Shown: positions 34,834 through 48,863 of the stretch, in pieces | How positions within the stretch are numbered: the first letter of the stretch is position 1 | Layout of the letters: each line of letters opens with the position of its first letter | NCBI GenBank assembly: GCA_014871385.1 | Contig: CM026423.1 | Coordinates: forward strand, 19,519,690-19,583,689 | Direction of reading: 5' to 3' | Length of the DNA stretch: 64,000 nucleotides | Source of the DNA: Ceratodon purpureus | Lineage: Eukaryota; Streptophyta; Bryopsida; Pseudoditrichales; Ditrichaceae | The notes under the pieces: model-generated | The model's input: the letters and a program-made list of their open reading frames with translations, nothing else | Told to the model about the DNA's origin: nothing | Databases searched by the model: none | Position numbers and translations under genes: made by a program

Positions 34834-37599
34834 GCGCAAGCAAGGGCTCATAACGATGGCCACATTTGGCAGAAGGGACGTGGACAAGAGTAGAAGGCGC
34901 ATATAAGAGAGCACATGATCGGGGTGGGTTAAGAACACTCAGCAGTGGGTGCCAAGGCGAGAGCTTGATCCGGTATCTCTGGAAATTCAAACCCGGGATC
35001 ACGACTATGGCCATACAATGGCGGGAAGCTTGCAGCTCGGGGTCGCCATTAGGCTCCCCTTGATGTGGGTATGCAGCCTGCGGCAGCCAAGGGTGAGCAC
35101 TTGACCTTATACGCATACACTGGACGTGGTCCCTCAACCCAGAATCCACTCAATGGAGATGGGTCCTCTTGGCCACGTTGTGGGCCATTCGCCACACTCA
35201 TTTTTCCACCAACTGTGGTCTATGTGAGACCCTTGTCATCTCACCTTTTTGATATTCTGCACATAGTTAGTGGCATCCAATATTTCTAGATAACACCCAC
35301 TCTATGCACTATAGTAGGCCACTCTACGGGCTTCTCTTTAGAAAATTACAAGAAATTATAGACTGCTCTAAAAAATTTGTTGTTTTCGAGGATGGCCTTG
35401 TAGGAACTTTGCAAGGCTCCTAAAATTAACAAACTATTTGTCAAGCACTTTATACTATCTAAATGTGAAATTTAGTGGGGAATGCAATCCACTACCTTAA
35501 CTTTTCTATGGTGTAAATTGAAAAGCTATCTACTACTAATGAAAATTCTCCATTTCTTTGGGCTACAAAAGCAATTATTAATTTTTGGTGTAATCTGGCC
35601 CTAATATAAGTAAAATCACTTGCACTTTCTAAAGTGAAATTGGTGCACTGTTGCACTGGTCACTCTATATACACTCATGATTGGTAAAGTACATGATTGG
35701 GTAAGTATTCATCATTTCTTTGCAATGATATTACTAAAGACATGGGGTGAAAACTTTGGCTACCAATACATGGCCAGAAGATGTCAATCACTCAGCACAT
35801 GCTACAACGCTAATGCAAAAAATACATTCAATTCCACTGTCAGCAACTAAGTGCATGACTGCAATCTGCAGTGTACGTAGATCCTTCCACTACATTTATA
35901 AGACTTGAATTATGCAGAACTGCAGCTTTTTTTTGTCACTCAGAATTGCCTCACAATTTAGCATGGCATGATAGCAGGTTTCTGGCAATGCTAGTTGTGC
36001 GTGCACTGTATTCAGTGAAGAGGTCAGACCTTTAGGCAATGGAATGAGATACTACTGGTGATAAGAATCATGAATTGCTTTTTGCATACACCAAATTATT
36101 GATGATCTAGAGATAAGGCCGTGACTATACATTACATGCAGAGCCTGCTAGGCACGGGATGGAGAAGATGCTAGATAAAGACATTGTGCATGGGATGTAG
36201 CATTCCCTATATGATAAACAATGATTTTCAAATGGACAAAGTCTACATTTCCACAACTGTAGGAAGCTTGCTATATTTCTTATTCTTAAGAGGCCTACAA
36301 CCTCCCTGAAATATCACTCAAAAGTGATACTCATGTTCATATTTGTATATGTTCATGTTCATGAATTTGGTGTGTCTATTTAAGTTGTCATGTTGCAAGC
36401 ATAGTAAAAACTTAAAAGTATGTGAAATTCTGTTGTTTAACAGTTTGATAAAAAATTCGACAGTCCTTGTTTAAAAACCTGAACATGTTTATCTCAATCT
36501 CCAAATGTGAATCTGCTTCTCCAAATCATACTTGTCTAATAGGCTTTTAAATCAAGAACACACCTGAAAAGCAAATGAATCTTCTGCAGCTTTTTTCCCA
36601 AAGACTTTCTTGGATAGAGAACTCCCTCGTGGGTGTCTGAAGTAGGAGTCGATGTGTGCCCTCTGCTTCAATGCCTAGTGTTCTCTGTAACACCCAAGAA
36701 TTGACAAGGGCAGCACAAATGCAAGAATTTCAAAACTTGATATGAATCCGCTCGGATGAGAATCCATAAAAACCCCACTCTCACAATTCAGTGTCAATCA
36801 GGTTCTCCAGCTAAGTACTTCCGATTTGCTCATCATATCAGAGCTCAGAGTCTGCTGACAGTATTGCTTCTCATCTTAAGTTACACTCTCACAGTCGGTT
36901 CTTCCGAGGTTTTCCCAGGAACCTCGACGCATGTCAGTACTTATCAGTAATAGAAAGTTGGTTACCTCATTCTGCTGGGGACGCACCGCGCTATCATATG
37001 CTTAACAAAATGCATTTGCCAACTAATTGATTGCAAAGAGAATCCATGTTATATTACAACCAGAGAATTTATATGACCCTAATTAATTCTACAGGGTAGA
37101 GATCGTAATACCCGTTGATTGCTCGTGATGGCCATGAGATGGAAATCTGCAAGACTTATGTCAGGATATTCGTTAGTGTTCGCATTTGCCAATACATGGC
37201 CCCATATTTCCTTCTGGGAATTTAGGTTAGAACTTAATCTAATTAGATTAGGAACAAAACCTTGGTAACCATAACTGAGATTACAACGTAAATTTGGTTA
37301 CATCAAAGTGTGAGATTTTCAGATAGCACTCAGCTATCCTTGTACCACCCTTGTAAATTTTCACTTATTCTATACAAAGAATGAGCTTCTCTAAAATGAC
37401 GTTGCATGTGCAGCGTTAATGATGAGCTAGAATGATAATTGCTGACTCAAAACCAGTACGTCTACGGACTCGCTAGATGAGTCACTGCGACACTGCAATG
37501 AATGAGACAGATGTGTTGAGGGCGCCGCTTGTCGACTGAATAATGCTGTACGGGAATGCATAGAGCCTGTAAAGTGTGCACGTCCTCTAAAGCGATTAA
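34831..37599. other. intergenic stretch and 3' flank of the reductase gene
   Basis: No gene recognised. Around 34500-35200 the composition is GC-richer than its surroundings, but no conserved protein appears in any frame. Confidence 0.4.
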
Positions 37600-39342
37600 T
37601 CAGCTGCCATGGTTATGCTTGCGGTAAATCCTCCTCAGACTCCAATAAATTTCAGCCTGTGAAAAGTAGCTGATAATCCTCAAAGGGCCAGCGCAAACGG
37701 CCTCAAACAGGTTCCACATGAAAGAATCAGATGGCGCAAATCCACGAGTGAGAATGACAAGTATTGGACCCAACCCAAGCGTGGTCGTGATCAAGAATGT
37801 GCCTTTCTTGATGCCAGCAATCGAGATGTTTGCGACTGCCTCTGAGGATTGAGCGTACTTTCTATTGTAAAAAGAGGCCACTCTCATCCCTGCTGTCAGC
37901 TCCTCCTCATTGTCCACTGAAAATGTCCCACAACTAAATGTTATAGCTTCAGTCAAATTGGCCTTCTTCAATAGATCAGAACTGCAGTTGCTTAACCTCT
38001 CACTCAACGCCAGCAACTGTAGTCAGAAAACAGAATGCCGATTAAAAAACAGTTGGTTTATATGCTCACTCACCGTCATCCAGCAATGCCGTTTCGACAA
38101 ACCCCGGGCACACCAGATTCACACGCATGTTGTAGGGAATAAGCTCTAGTCGCAAACTCTCGGCTATGCCTTTAATGGCATACTTGGTTCCCGTATACAC
38201 TCCATTTCCGTACAACCAACACTGCAAAAATTCGAGAGTGGTCAAATCCTGGGAATCGTCGGCATCGAGCTGGAACAATAAAATATTCTACCAATTTATT
38301 CATCGAATCTACGCTGAACAGAACAAGTCGGCAGTAGATCAGTGCCTACTAGAAAACTTCCTCTATCAATTCGAAATCTAAATTTGCTGCTCGGCAGCTC
38401 GAGTAAGAATTCCCTGAGAACACTTCATACGCCGTCGGCTTAGATTTGAAATACTTTTCAGTATACACATAATGATCAGTCTCGTCCTCTTAACCAAAAA
38501 TGCTTAAAACGTGCATTGCATAGACCAATTACTTGCATATGACGAACGGTGTGCTCCTGCACGATATTATCAGCAATGTGGGGGTAACACCAACAATTTC
38601 TTACCAGAGACGCCAGGCTGCCGATGAACACGATAGATACAGGGTGGTCCCGACTTCGCAGCTTGAGCTGAGGAAGCACAGCGTGCAAGGGGTAAAGTGA
38701 GCCGAGCACATTGGTCTGAACGACGGTGTTAATATCGTCAACGGAAAATTCTTCCATAAAACCACTCCTTGTAACTCCTGCATTGTTGATCAATATATCG
38801 ATAGGCCTCCAGTCATACGATTCCTTCACTGCTGTAGATATGGCTTTGTAATTTCCTACATCTGCAGCCTAATTACTCACACCACAGGCATCGTCAGGAA
38901 ATCAGCATTTGATGCTTTGATCAAGAATAAAATTGTCAACTAGTTTTTGTAAGTTGGAGAATTAGCGTCAGATTCTGGAGTTGTACAATTGCAACAAACT
39001 CATTGTTTAGCCACCTCACGAGCAAAACGTTCAAGCAAATACTCGGGTGGAAGCGTTTATATTATGTACCTTCACAAGCAGGCGGTCCGCGGGACAATCC
39101 AGTTCCTTCAACAAAGACTTCGCAACTTGAAGCATTTTCTCACCATTTCTTGCAACAAGAGTAAGGTATGCACCTTCGCGAAGCGCTTGCTTGGCGATCG
39201 CTAAGCCAATGCCACAAGAGGCGCCAGTTAAGAATATATGCTTTCCCCGCAGGTTATCCATAAACTTTTTCTTCGGCCACAATGCTGCAAGTAACAATGC
39301 TGCTACAACGCCAATGGCGATCCATGGAAAAGGAAAAGCCAT
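37600..39342 (-). CDS. TSC10: 3-ketodihydrosphingosine (3-dehydrosphinganine) reductase, TSC10/KDSR type
   Basis: A short-chain dehydrogenase that reduces 3-ketosphinganine to sphinganine with NADPH, the second step of sphingolipid synthesis at the endoplasmic reticulum. Exons (minus): 39070-39342, 38605-38868, 38074-38221 (or to 38070), and about 38016-37600. The ATG at 39342 begins a hydrophobic anchor (residues 4-22). The cofactor motif TGASCGIG is at 39-46, NNAG at 119-122, catalytic Ser in GSLASL, and Tyr188 and Lys192 in YTGTK. The C-terminus has KKGTFLITTTLGLGPILVIL and a final membrane-associated segment as in plant TSC10. Oddity: joining the strongest sites of intron 3 (GTGAGT at 38073, CAG at 38017) shifts the frame into a stop. 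A second donor (exon end 38070) with an acceptor after 38003 restores it. The gene is otherwise complete. Confidence 0.9.
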
Positions 39343-40688
39343 GATCCAACCCCGCACAGGCTACTTCCGAGCTAGGCGCTGTGTACAACAAGCGGTGGTC
39401 ACTCGTACACTTCTGGAGTGTTCAACTACTCTGCACGAAAGCAACGTCTGTAATAACTAAGTCATTATCAAACAGTCAGGAGATCACAGTTCCGTGTCGG
39501 TCTGCACAGGGAAGAAACTGCACACAGCTAATATGTCACGAGAGTCGCCCAACGCAAGCTCACTTCGAACGTCGGTGCTTCAAGGTTGTATTACTTGTAT
39601 CTCCGCCCGACAAAGAGATACTACTCCTAGGAACAGAGTTTCAGAACGTCTCTCACGTAACACAATGTGTCATAGAAGCTTCTCAAGAACGCAAGAAAAG
39701 CACATCGCTATTGTTTTCGCAAGGCGGTTGAATGTGAGGAGCGCACACTCTGAGACTACCGATTCAATTGCCAGAACTACTGCGATATATATCGTATCGG
39801 AAACCTTATATAGGATTCTCTACCTGAATCGACAAGGAAAGACCCACACCCGAACTATTTTGGCCGGCAATGCCCTTACCGCTCAACAACTCGTCAATAG
39901 CGCACGAATTTAAGGCTTCAACAGCACGACGCACAAGGACGAAAACCTTACATGTAATTTCACAGCGACCGCCAGCTACCGCGACCGCTCCAAGCCGCTC
40001 ATTCCGGAAAGCCTATCTCCCGCAATCTGCCATCGCGTAGAAATCGATAACCGTGCCTTAATTGCAGCACAGACAAAGTTCCTCAGCTTCGACGACGTGA
40101 AAGATTGCAGTAAAAGACGAGGAAGGTTTTGCTTCAGCTCACTTACTACACCGGAGGCAATAATTGACACCGTTGGCTTCATGTGCGCTTCACTCATGGC
40201 AAGTGACTTGAACTGTAGCAACAAGTGCTCTAGAGGTTACCGATCGGTGCCACACTTAACGCAGTTCACACGCAAATCATCTCCGCAGCCCGTACTGCTC
40301 ATCACGAACATGGCGCTCATCAACCGCAACATGGATGCGACGTTCCTGCAATTTAACGACGTACCGGACATGATGGCTGTCGCTAAGTGCGCTTAAGTTA
40401 AAACCTAACCATAATTCCAGATTATGATTGTCTAACGCCGGCCTGACAAACCGTGTTCCGTTCCGGACACTCGACATGCATGCGCTTGATTCGTGCAACT
40501 CAGTCAGAGCCTCCTCCGATCCCCACAGCCAGCGCAGCCTGACCGTAGCTGTACCTCATCTCCGCAAAATGCAGACTTAAGCTCCTCCGTGTGGCTCTGC
40601 AAACCTTGGAAAAAAACCACCTGCCGTAAACTCACACCTTAGCAATTTCCACTGAAATATTGCTGCCTGTAAACTGGAGAAGCCATGG
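39343..40688 (-). promoter_or_regulatory. upstream region of the reductase gene
   Basis: GC content stays raised for about 1.3 kb upstream of the start codon, suggesting promoter and leader. No protein family is recognisable in the open frames on either strand, and none has coding-like continuity. A divergent non-coding transcript is possible but not shown by the sequence. Confidence 0.35.
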
Positions 40689-41870
40689 TACGTACCATTG
40701 CAGGTTCGCCCAGAACTAACTCAATACACAAAAAACATACGAATTAGAAATTTATGAAGACAAAAAAACAAAAATAGAAGAATTTTTTTTTTGGCATTTC
40801 TAATTCATTTAACCCCTAAAGGTTTTGGAAATCCAAAATGGCTCTTGGCTGTTTTGGGCAGCCTAGATGAAGGGGTTAAAAGTAATATTTTTGCCTAAGA
40901 ATTTTACTGGATGCTCCTTATACGGCAAAGTGTATGTGGTAAAAATTTCAAAGCCAAATTTCACTTTTAGAACCTTCATCTAGAGATTTTAGGTTTCAAG
41001 TCCAAAACGGGCAGTTTAAAATTACGTTTTTTTAGATTTTCTTTTTGGGAAATGTGTTCATATCCAATTCACTACTCAAAATCTAAAGTGGCCTAAGTCA
41101 AAAAGCTTACCAATTTTACAAGGGCAGCCTCCAAAAATCATAGAAACAACCTTCACGGTTTTTGGTAATTTTACAATTTTTTCTTTCAAAATTTGTCAAA
41201 ATTTGAGATTTAGGAATTTTTCAAAAAAAAAATTTCGATAATTCAAAAACTCATGGATGTAACTTTCAACCGTTCACTTTTTGAAAAAACCAAAAGCATT
41301 TCACGTCATTTAAGTTTTACCATATTGTTGTTTTTGTACCTTCTTGTGGAAAATAATTTGCATGAAGGCCAAATAAGTGTAATGAGACTCTAAAATTTTG
41401 CATGGAGGTGCCCAACTTAGTTAGCTATAGTGAAAAAAATATGAGCAAAATGTTCGAGGTAACAATAATCAAGTCTCCCTTGGCACCATTTAGAGTATGC
41501 CTTTTGCGCAAGCCAAAAAAAAACAGTAAACTTTTAACGTTATAATCTCACAAATGGTAAAGATCCAACCGTTGAAATTTGACATGGTATTAGTGCAGGT
41601 AGTTAGGTTTAAGATCTTACGGTTAGATGTATCCAAAAATTAAAAAATTAAGAATCATACTTCACCTTCTACAAGGTTGTCAAAAATCACAGTTTTTGGT
41701 TTTGGAGGTCCAAAAACGGCTTGAACCTTTAGGGGTTAAGGTCATTCTTACTGATTTTTTTTGGTTAAAAACAAAAATTGAGAAACTCACATTTTAAGAG
41801 ACAAATCTTATTTTTTCAAAAAATAAAATAATTTTTTGCCAAGTGGCACACCTGCTATGGTGTCACGGTA
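40689..41870. mobile_element. family C element with a nested family A element
   Basis: The left end TACGTACCATTGCAGGTTCG and the right end, read inverted, TACCGTGACACCATAGCAGG match the family C consensus. The family A element at 40813-41735 splits it. The interior to the right of the nested copy (GAGACAAATCTTATTTTTTC) matches the family C copy at 11 kb. Confidence 0.65.
40809..41739. mobile_element. family A element, copy 4 (divergent)
   Basis: It spans 40813-41735 with termini CCCCTAAAGGTT and AACCTTTAGGGG, flanked by TTAA on each side. The interior has diverged from copies 1-3 but shares words such as TTACGGTTAGATGTA and GGGCAG. No coding capacity. Confidence 0.78.
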
Positions 41871-42231
41871 TTCTTTTACTTGAACTTTTTAGTGAGTCAA
41901 GTTTTAAAATCCTTGAGGTTATATGTAAAGGTATCTAAAATTGAGGATTTTTTTTTTTTTTTTTGGGTTTAATTTTGAGTGTTTTTTTATGTAATGATGT
42001 GTTTCAAAAATTACTTTCAGAAAATCTACGTTGTATATGCTTTCTTTGTAAGTTCTATAAAATACCACAAAAGATATTATAAGAATTTACTAGGTGAAAA
42101 AAAATATGCTATGCTATTTCTTATTGAATAGTACTACATTTGTTTGTTCTAAATGTTTACAGTTTCAGTTTTTTACTTCTTCCAATTTTTTATTAGTGAA
42201 TTGAGTATATAATTTCTTGTTGCATTCAAAA
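41871..42231. other. AT-rich spacer between elements
   Basis: Nothing recognised; a run of 20 T lies at about 41950. Confidence 0.4.
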
Positions 42232-42495
42232 TACCATAACATCATAGCATTTTTGCCACCTAGTGCACAAATATTTTTTTGGGAAAAAATGAGGTTTTGC
42301 TCTCTATAAATGGAATTCTTAATTTTTATTTTTAAGCCAAAAAATCAATAGAAAAACCTCTATTGGATTAGAAATAACAAAGTATTACAAAAAGTAATTT
42401 ATTCTATTTGTATTTCTTAGTATTCATAATTTTTAATGTTTTTATTTTTTATTTTTAGAATTATTTTTATGCGAACCTGCTATGATACTACAATA
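42232..42495. mobile_element. family C miniature element, 264 bp
   Basis: The left end TACCATAACATCATAGCA and the right end inverted (TATTGTAGTATCATAGCAGG) agree with family C. The interior includes TTAGAAATAACAAAGTATTA, shared with the fragment at about 58770. Confidence 0.7.
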
Positions 42496-43486
42496 TATAT
42501 CCTGTTTGCACTGGAATGTTTAGGAATGGGCAAAATTATCTGCATGTCTATTGATTACAGATGACTACGAGGTACACCTACCAATACCAAGATGAGAAAG
42601 ACACACATTCTGAAGGCGTCTGATAAGTTTCATCATGAATTGGAATTATTGGGCAATTGATAAACCTACCTGCATCATACCTTGGAGCTTCATTTATGTT
42701 ACATAACTTACATGGCACTTTCTATGAGTTTCAAATAGAGTCCTCAGTTTCTCATGGAAGGTCAGACTCCAGACTTGGTTTTCTTTCTATTCAGGCTGGC
42801 TTCACATTACACTGTACAGGGAGAGAGGTAGCATAAGTATGTCAGTATTATTGCTGGACCATGCTTCTTGCCACATCATTTTGTGTTACCAAATCTATTT
42901 CCCCCTTATGTGAATACAAGAAGCGGCACTTACTGCTCACCAAAAAAAAAAAATGTACAAAGTGTTTGCAATGAAAAGAAGATAGACTTGTGCACCTTTT
43001 ATGCGGGTCGAAAGAGAACAAAACTATCTTGTTATGAAGCTTGTTTGGAGTCCTTTATTACAACATGAGTTACAAGTTCTCAAGCTTCCACAGTAGAGAT
43101 GAGTTGGTAGTGTTAGTCCACATGGTATGTAATTTCATTTACTAACAAATTTTGAAACTATTACCTTTCCTCCAATGTAAAGGTGTAAGAAACAATCCAC
43201 ATACCGTACTCAACAACCAATTACTATCATAGGCAACAATAGGCAAAAGTTGTGGAAGCTTGGAAATGCATTTATTACATGCCACATCATTTCAAGTTCG
43301 AAGAAAATATATGGTTTTGACAGGATAAGAATGCTTTGAAAGAGAACCTAGAGAAATTCCAATTTTCAAGGAAAACTGGACAAACTCCCTGGTATAAAAC
43401 TTATTACCACTCAATGAAATCAACAATTCCTTTTAATCCTTGAAGCATGACATGGAAACAGTACCTTGGGTGGTCAGTTTATGGAG
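42496..43486. other. intergenic stretch
   Basis: No gene recognised. Confidence 0.4.
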
Positions 43487-43685
43487 TACCGTAACATCAT
43501 AGCAGGTTCCCCACCTGGCTAGCGAATGTTTATTATTTTTGAAAAAAAAAGGTTCCCCTCTTAAAAATTGAATTTCACTAAAATTAATTTATTCCATTTT
43601 TATTTCTTGTCTTCATAATTTTCTATTTTTTACGTTTTTCAATTATAGAATTATTTTTAGACGAACCTGCTATGATACTACGGTA
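43487..43685. mobile_element. family C miniature element, 199 bp
   Basis: The cleanest copy. It starts TACCGTAACATCATAGCAGG and ends with the inverse of TACCGTAGTATCATAGCAGG, so the inverted repeats are about 24 bp long with two or three mismatches. It is non-coding and is probably a deletion derivative. Confidence 0.8.
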
Positions 43686-46600
43686 ACAATGGCAATAAGA
43701 GGCAATTACAACTCTCTAAACCAATTATCGTCAAGCACATGTACAATCTCTCCTGCAGCTGCCGCTCCCTCCAGTCTCCCCTGGTCAGGCTGCTGCATTC
43801 ACCACAGTTGCCAACTGTGACACCTGTGTTGGTTCCAGAGTACAATTTGTTTCTTCCCAGCCAAGTGGCTGAAGAGTTGTAAAGCTGCAAAGCCATGTTT
43901 TCACTTGACACTTAGTTCCTCAATGACTGCAGCCAAAGAAGCCTCGTGGTGAATACATGTTAGCACACCAATTCTCAAGATCAGTTTTATTTCAGAAAAA
44001 AATGATCCTCTAAGTTGCAAATGACCATGTCTGAAATAAACTAGATATTATGTTATTTCTCTTGAATTTTAAATTGAAAAAAGATCACTTGTAGGAATCA
44101 TGGTATGCAAATGCAATGGTATGTAACAATATCCATTAATATACATGTATGTGTATCAGGTATGTACTGAATTCTCAGAACATTGATTACATCCACATAC
44201 ATGGATGTGCAGCAGAGCGGTAATCACGTGGTCTTGAAGCGCAATTTTGGTTTCCAGCCAGTGTCCAGATTTAACTTATGTTTGTAGAGTGGACCAGTGC
44301 ACCTGGATCAGTGTAACTGGGGCTGCCACAATCTGATCCAAGAATCAATCACACATTCACCACAGGTCCACAGATTCAGTGGTGCCAAATTTCGGTTGTG
44401 AAGTTCAGAGTTTACAAACTGAAGTAGAGCTGAAAATGTGCGGTCCACTGACTCAATTGAAGGCTAGCTCCAGGTTCAAATATTATAAAATACTTGAAGT
44501 AAAGCTGAACAACTTCAGGAGAGCATTGTAAGCTTTAGTGAGGAAAGAGTGACAAAGCTTTCGGAATATTAATTGTGCCACATATTTGTGCAGAGAGCAC
44601 TCTTTCTGTGGTTGAATTGAACTGCCCTTTGAATTCTCAGTTAGGATTCTAGTTTCTCTAATTTAGATCTTATTCAGTAGGGATGAGGAGGTCATATAAT
44701 ATATATGTATGTCAGGACTCAGGTAGGTGAAGTTCACCACACCAAGACATGGTCATGAGTTGGGGCACGTTGGTTGGCACATGTTGACAAGAATACCATC
44801 AATCCTCTACAGATCAACCTGTGTAACAATCTGCCAGTGGAATGAATGCACCTACATGATCAACTCAAATTGTTGATAGTGTTACGCTAACAGGCTGAAA
44901 ACTAGCTCCAATTTTTTTTGGTATGGAAGCAGTCTTTACATTCTAGTAAGAGTGTAAATATTAACGCTTTAGGGTCCCAATCCATCACTGATCTCATAAA
45001 TGTGTTGTAAAATGTTTGATGATTCATAAAAATCGAGTGGATATACAAGCAATAGTTGTAAATCTCAATGTAGAGATCACATTTGTACGGTTGGATTTAT
45101 AAAAAAAAAGTCATTAATATTTTTAAATTAGTTTTGCAAGGTTTTCTTTTGAAATTCAATTAAAAATCCCAAGATAATAATTTTTTTCAAGAAAAAAATT
45201 ATTATGAATTTGGAATAACATGTACTATGTGATCATTGATGGTATAATTTCCATTGTTTAATTCCACTTATTTTGGAAAATCGTATTTAAGATCTCACTT
45301 TTCGAACTAAGGATGAAACTTGACATAAACCAATTCTATGGATTTTCAAAAAATCATAAGATCTTATCTTGAAGATCCACACCGTGCAAATGGTAGTCAA
45401 CTAACACAAGAATTTAAGAAAAAAATAAAAATGGATGAAAACCATCCAACACCATAGAAATCGGGTTGCTGAAAATCATCCAGCATCCAGAATCTAGACG
45501 CTAGAGCGTTCAAGGATTAAAGCATACCGTAATATGACTTAACCTTTAAGGATCTTTGTCTGAAGGTAGGACTATCCTTCTAGCTACCAATTTCTATCAT
45601 GAACATTCAAGACGACTCAAACCACGGAAATAGACTTTGACTTTAGATGCTCTATTTTGCTACTATAAATAATGTAAAATATGAATTTTAAACTTTTTTT
45701 AGCTAGATACACATGTTATCTACAAGCAATAATTTTATCAAAATTAATGGTTTCATTATGTAATTAATATAAAATTTTAAATCAAAACAAACAAAAAAAA
45801 TTCATATCAAATATAGCCTGTTAGACTAAAAAATTACCAAATATTTACCATGGATGTATATGACAACCAAGAATCTTATACTAGTTACCGTGCTCAAAAA
45901 TATGATGAAAAAACCTAAAACTGTAGAAAATTAAGTAGTAGCCACTGTTATACACCTTTGTTTTATGCCAGCTATAAATCACTCAATTTTAGGTATTTTT
46001 CAAAAAAATTAATTGGATTGGAAAATAGATTTTTCAAGCTACATTTTATTAGTTTACCTCAATTGCAAAAACGATCATTCCAATAGTCAAAATTGTATTT
46101 CAGCTGCATGTATTGAGGAATTTTTGAATACAAACATGGTATTGATGTTTTGGATTTTAAGGAAAGACCAAAATTCATGAAATTATTATTTTGAGAATTC
46201 ATTGATGAGATTAGATAGATTTCTCACAATTTTACAACATGAAAAAAATGGATGAAAATTTGTCATTTGGATGACAGTTATGGAACTTGGAAAAATGAGA
46301 TCGACCAGTTTTTGGTCGTTTAGGCGTTTAGGGGTTTAAAATAGCCAGGTGAAAGGTGATTTCTGCCTTAGCTTTGATGTGGTTCTACCTTAGAAGAAGT
46401 GGGTGACAGCAGTTAGGGAACCAGGTTTAGATATGAGACACTTGACATGAAGTTCAAGCACAGTTTGTTGTCCCCAAGTGAAGGAGTCAGTTAGCACACC
46501 CCTTCACATTAATGCTGTCTTATTATGTGGAAACTGAAAGAGGTAGACTACATTTTAAAGCTCGACACTTGTAGTCATCACATCACAAGTCATGTCTCAG

Positions 46601-48863
46601 CTTCATCTGAATGCATTGTCAGTGCATCAGCAAATATTTCGCTAAAGTTTTCAATGGTGGTCACATCAGTTGGTAGTATCCCTGCCTCAAATCCTTAAGT
46701 ACGACATGCACTATGCATCACCAATTGCATGTTGTCTTCCTAATTCAAGTATTCAGTGATGTCTTAGAGCTTGCAAAGTATTGATCAATGACACTGAACT
46801 CTTTTGGAGAAGAGACAAGTGACTCAGGACTTGTCATTCATGTTTTTGTAAGAGTGGTATGTCCTGTGCATTCAATGAGGTTACAAATTGTACATCAACT
46901 CAGTCATGGATTGTGAGTGATCCAGGGCCACCTGAAAATGCAGATGGGTGAGGGTTCACAAATGTGTTTTGAGATGCATGGTTTGGGCAACTATGGACAT
47001 TGGACACGTTGGCTGGCAGCTGACCTTCACAAGAGTAAGAAGTCCAGGACTTGCACCGCCCATTTTTCTGGTGACAGTGCACAGGATTACCAAGTCACAT
47101 ACAGGACTTGTACTCAGCATTTCCTGGTGCATTTTTATAGGTGCTGGACAGAGAGATTGATATTCTGCTCAAGAGATGACATGAGAGTCTCTTTGTCTGT
47201 CTATTTGAGTTGTCTTAACTCTTAACCCTGGTGGTGGGTCTCTTTGTTTTGTTCTTTTCTCGCTCCAAAGTTTTCATTGTTCCAAATTTCTGTTTTTTGA
47301 ACATACATGAGTATGTCAGAAGATGGCACAAAAACAGGAGTATATTCTTGAAAAGATTTTGAGCTATTAAAATCCTGATATGTCGAAGAGTGGCCTATTC
47401 ACTATTCACATATTGAAGTGGTTACCATCACCTCTACTGTGCATAAGTTAAGTGCAGGTGTCTGTTCTAACTTCTCAATCTGCTCATCTTGCTGGGGTTG
47501 AGCCTTCAATCATATTAATAATCGTTTCCTATATTGATGGAGTGCGTAGAACTACCCTGTCCAACTTTGTTGATCCCTTCCAGGCTTGCAGAGAAGTAAC
47601 AAAAGAGCACTGAAATCTTCAAAACTGTGTGAACAGATTCATCGAACTACAACTCTGAGTTTTTCAGTAGAGTCCCTAAAAATTCCTAATTTCAAGAACA
47701 TTGGTATCCTACACTCGTAATCAAAATGAATCATCAAATTTCAACGATTTCCTTGAATCAAACCTACTAATTGGAACACACTTGAACATATGACCATTGC
47801 AATTTGCATACACAAAGGAGTCCAGTGATAATAGTGAACAATTATACAATGAACACAAGTACATAATGAACACTACCGGTGTACAGTACACAACCACCGT
47901 CAACTTCAACAATCATATACAATCACTTGAACATGTTGTACTCAAACAATTAGTACATTGTACAAAATATGCATACATAACAGGGAAGCTTCAGAAACTG
48001 TTTCTTGCTCCCTATTAGTGTTCTACATCTCACGCTGTTGATACGGATAGCAAAAGATAATCCACTCATCAAAATGTTGATAGTTTTTGAAGCCACTACC
48101 TCATATCAACCAGATGCATTGTTACAAGCATATCTCTATCAACTCAGACCCCAAGAAATCAGTGCAAATGACCAAACTTCGCCGCAATGAAACTCCACCG
48201 AAGGCTCACCACCATCTTATTCCTCCTTCATCCTCACCTTCCAGCCCACCGCTCCACAAACCAGATAACCGCACGAGTATCACAGCCATATAAACTTGAC
48301 ATAAACCCTAGTATCATCTGACTATCTCCTGGTATCACCTGGGTATTAATTGAAAAGAGCATGTGTACTTGTCTGAAGCCTATGGAGATGGCTTTTCTAG
48401 ATGGAGACTAGAACAAGCCAACACTTGGAGGCCTTCTTCACTGAACCCAATTTGTCTCACTTCAAACTATGTGATAAGTTTTCATGTTGGAGATTTTGTT
48501 TGATGAAGAGTTGAATAGGATTTGTTTCAGTTTAAAGTGATATGGCTCTCTTTTGAGGAATTCATATTTGTTCCACTCTTTTGGAGCCTCGTTGGAGAAG
48601 AATTGTGTTGCATTTGGAGATGGAGATGGTGTTTCTGGATGAGGAGTAGGAGCAGCGAAGAAGGACGGTTTGCTAGACCTAATATTGGTCGCTTTGGATT
48701 TGGGTACTTCAGCTCCGGGAGGGATTTGTACTTGTTTGGAGCTTTGTTTTGGGGAGAATTCGGAGGAGTTTGAGGGATTTGAGGAGTTGGGTTTGAAGTG
48801 GGAGCAGGGGTTTGGGGGATTTTTGCTGTATGTGACATTGGGGAGGGGTTGGGTGCGGGAGAG
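43686..48863. other. long intergenic stretch and upstream region of the epoxide hydrolase
   Basis: No gene recognised. Words resembling family A termini occur at about 44960 (TTAACGCTTTAGGGTCCC) and 46325 (GGCGTTTAGGGGTTTAAA), with TACGGTTGGATTTATAAAA inside, so a heavily decayed relative may lie there. The last 400 bp become GC-rich and are probable promoter and leader of the downstream gene. Confidence 0.4.

Noticed and set aside
34516-35149. Frames containing poly-Gly or poly-Pro around 34801
   Set aside because: They are produced by the 30-G run and show no conserved sequence.
44960-46340. A fifth family A element
   Set aside because: Only loose resemblance at the ends and one internal word; termini are not mutually inverted, so not called.
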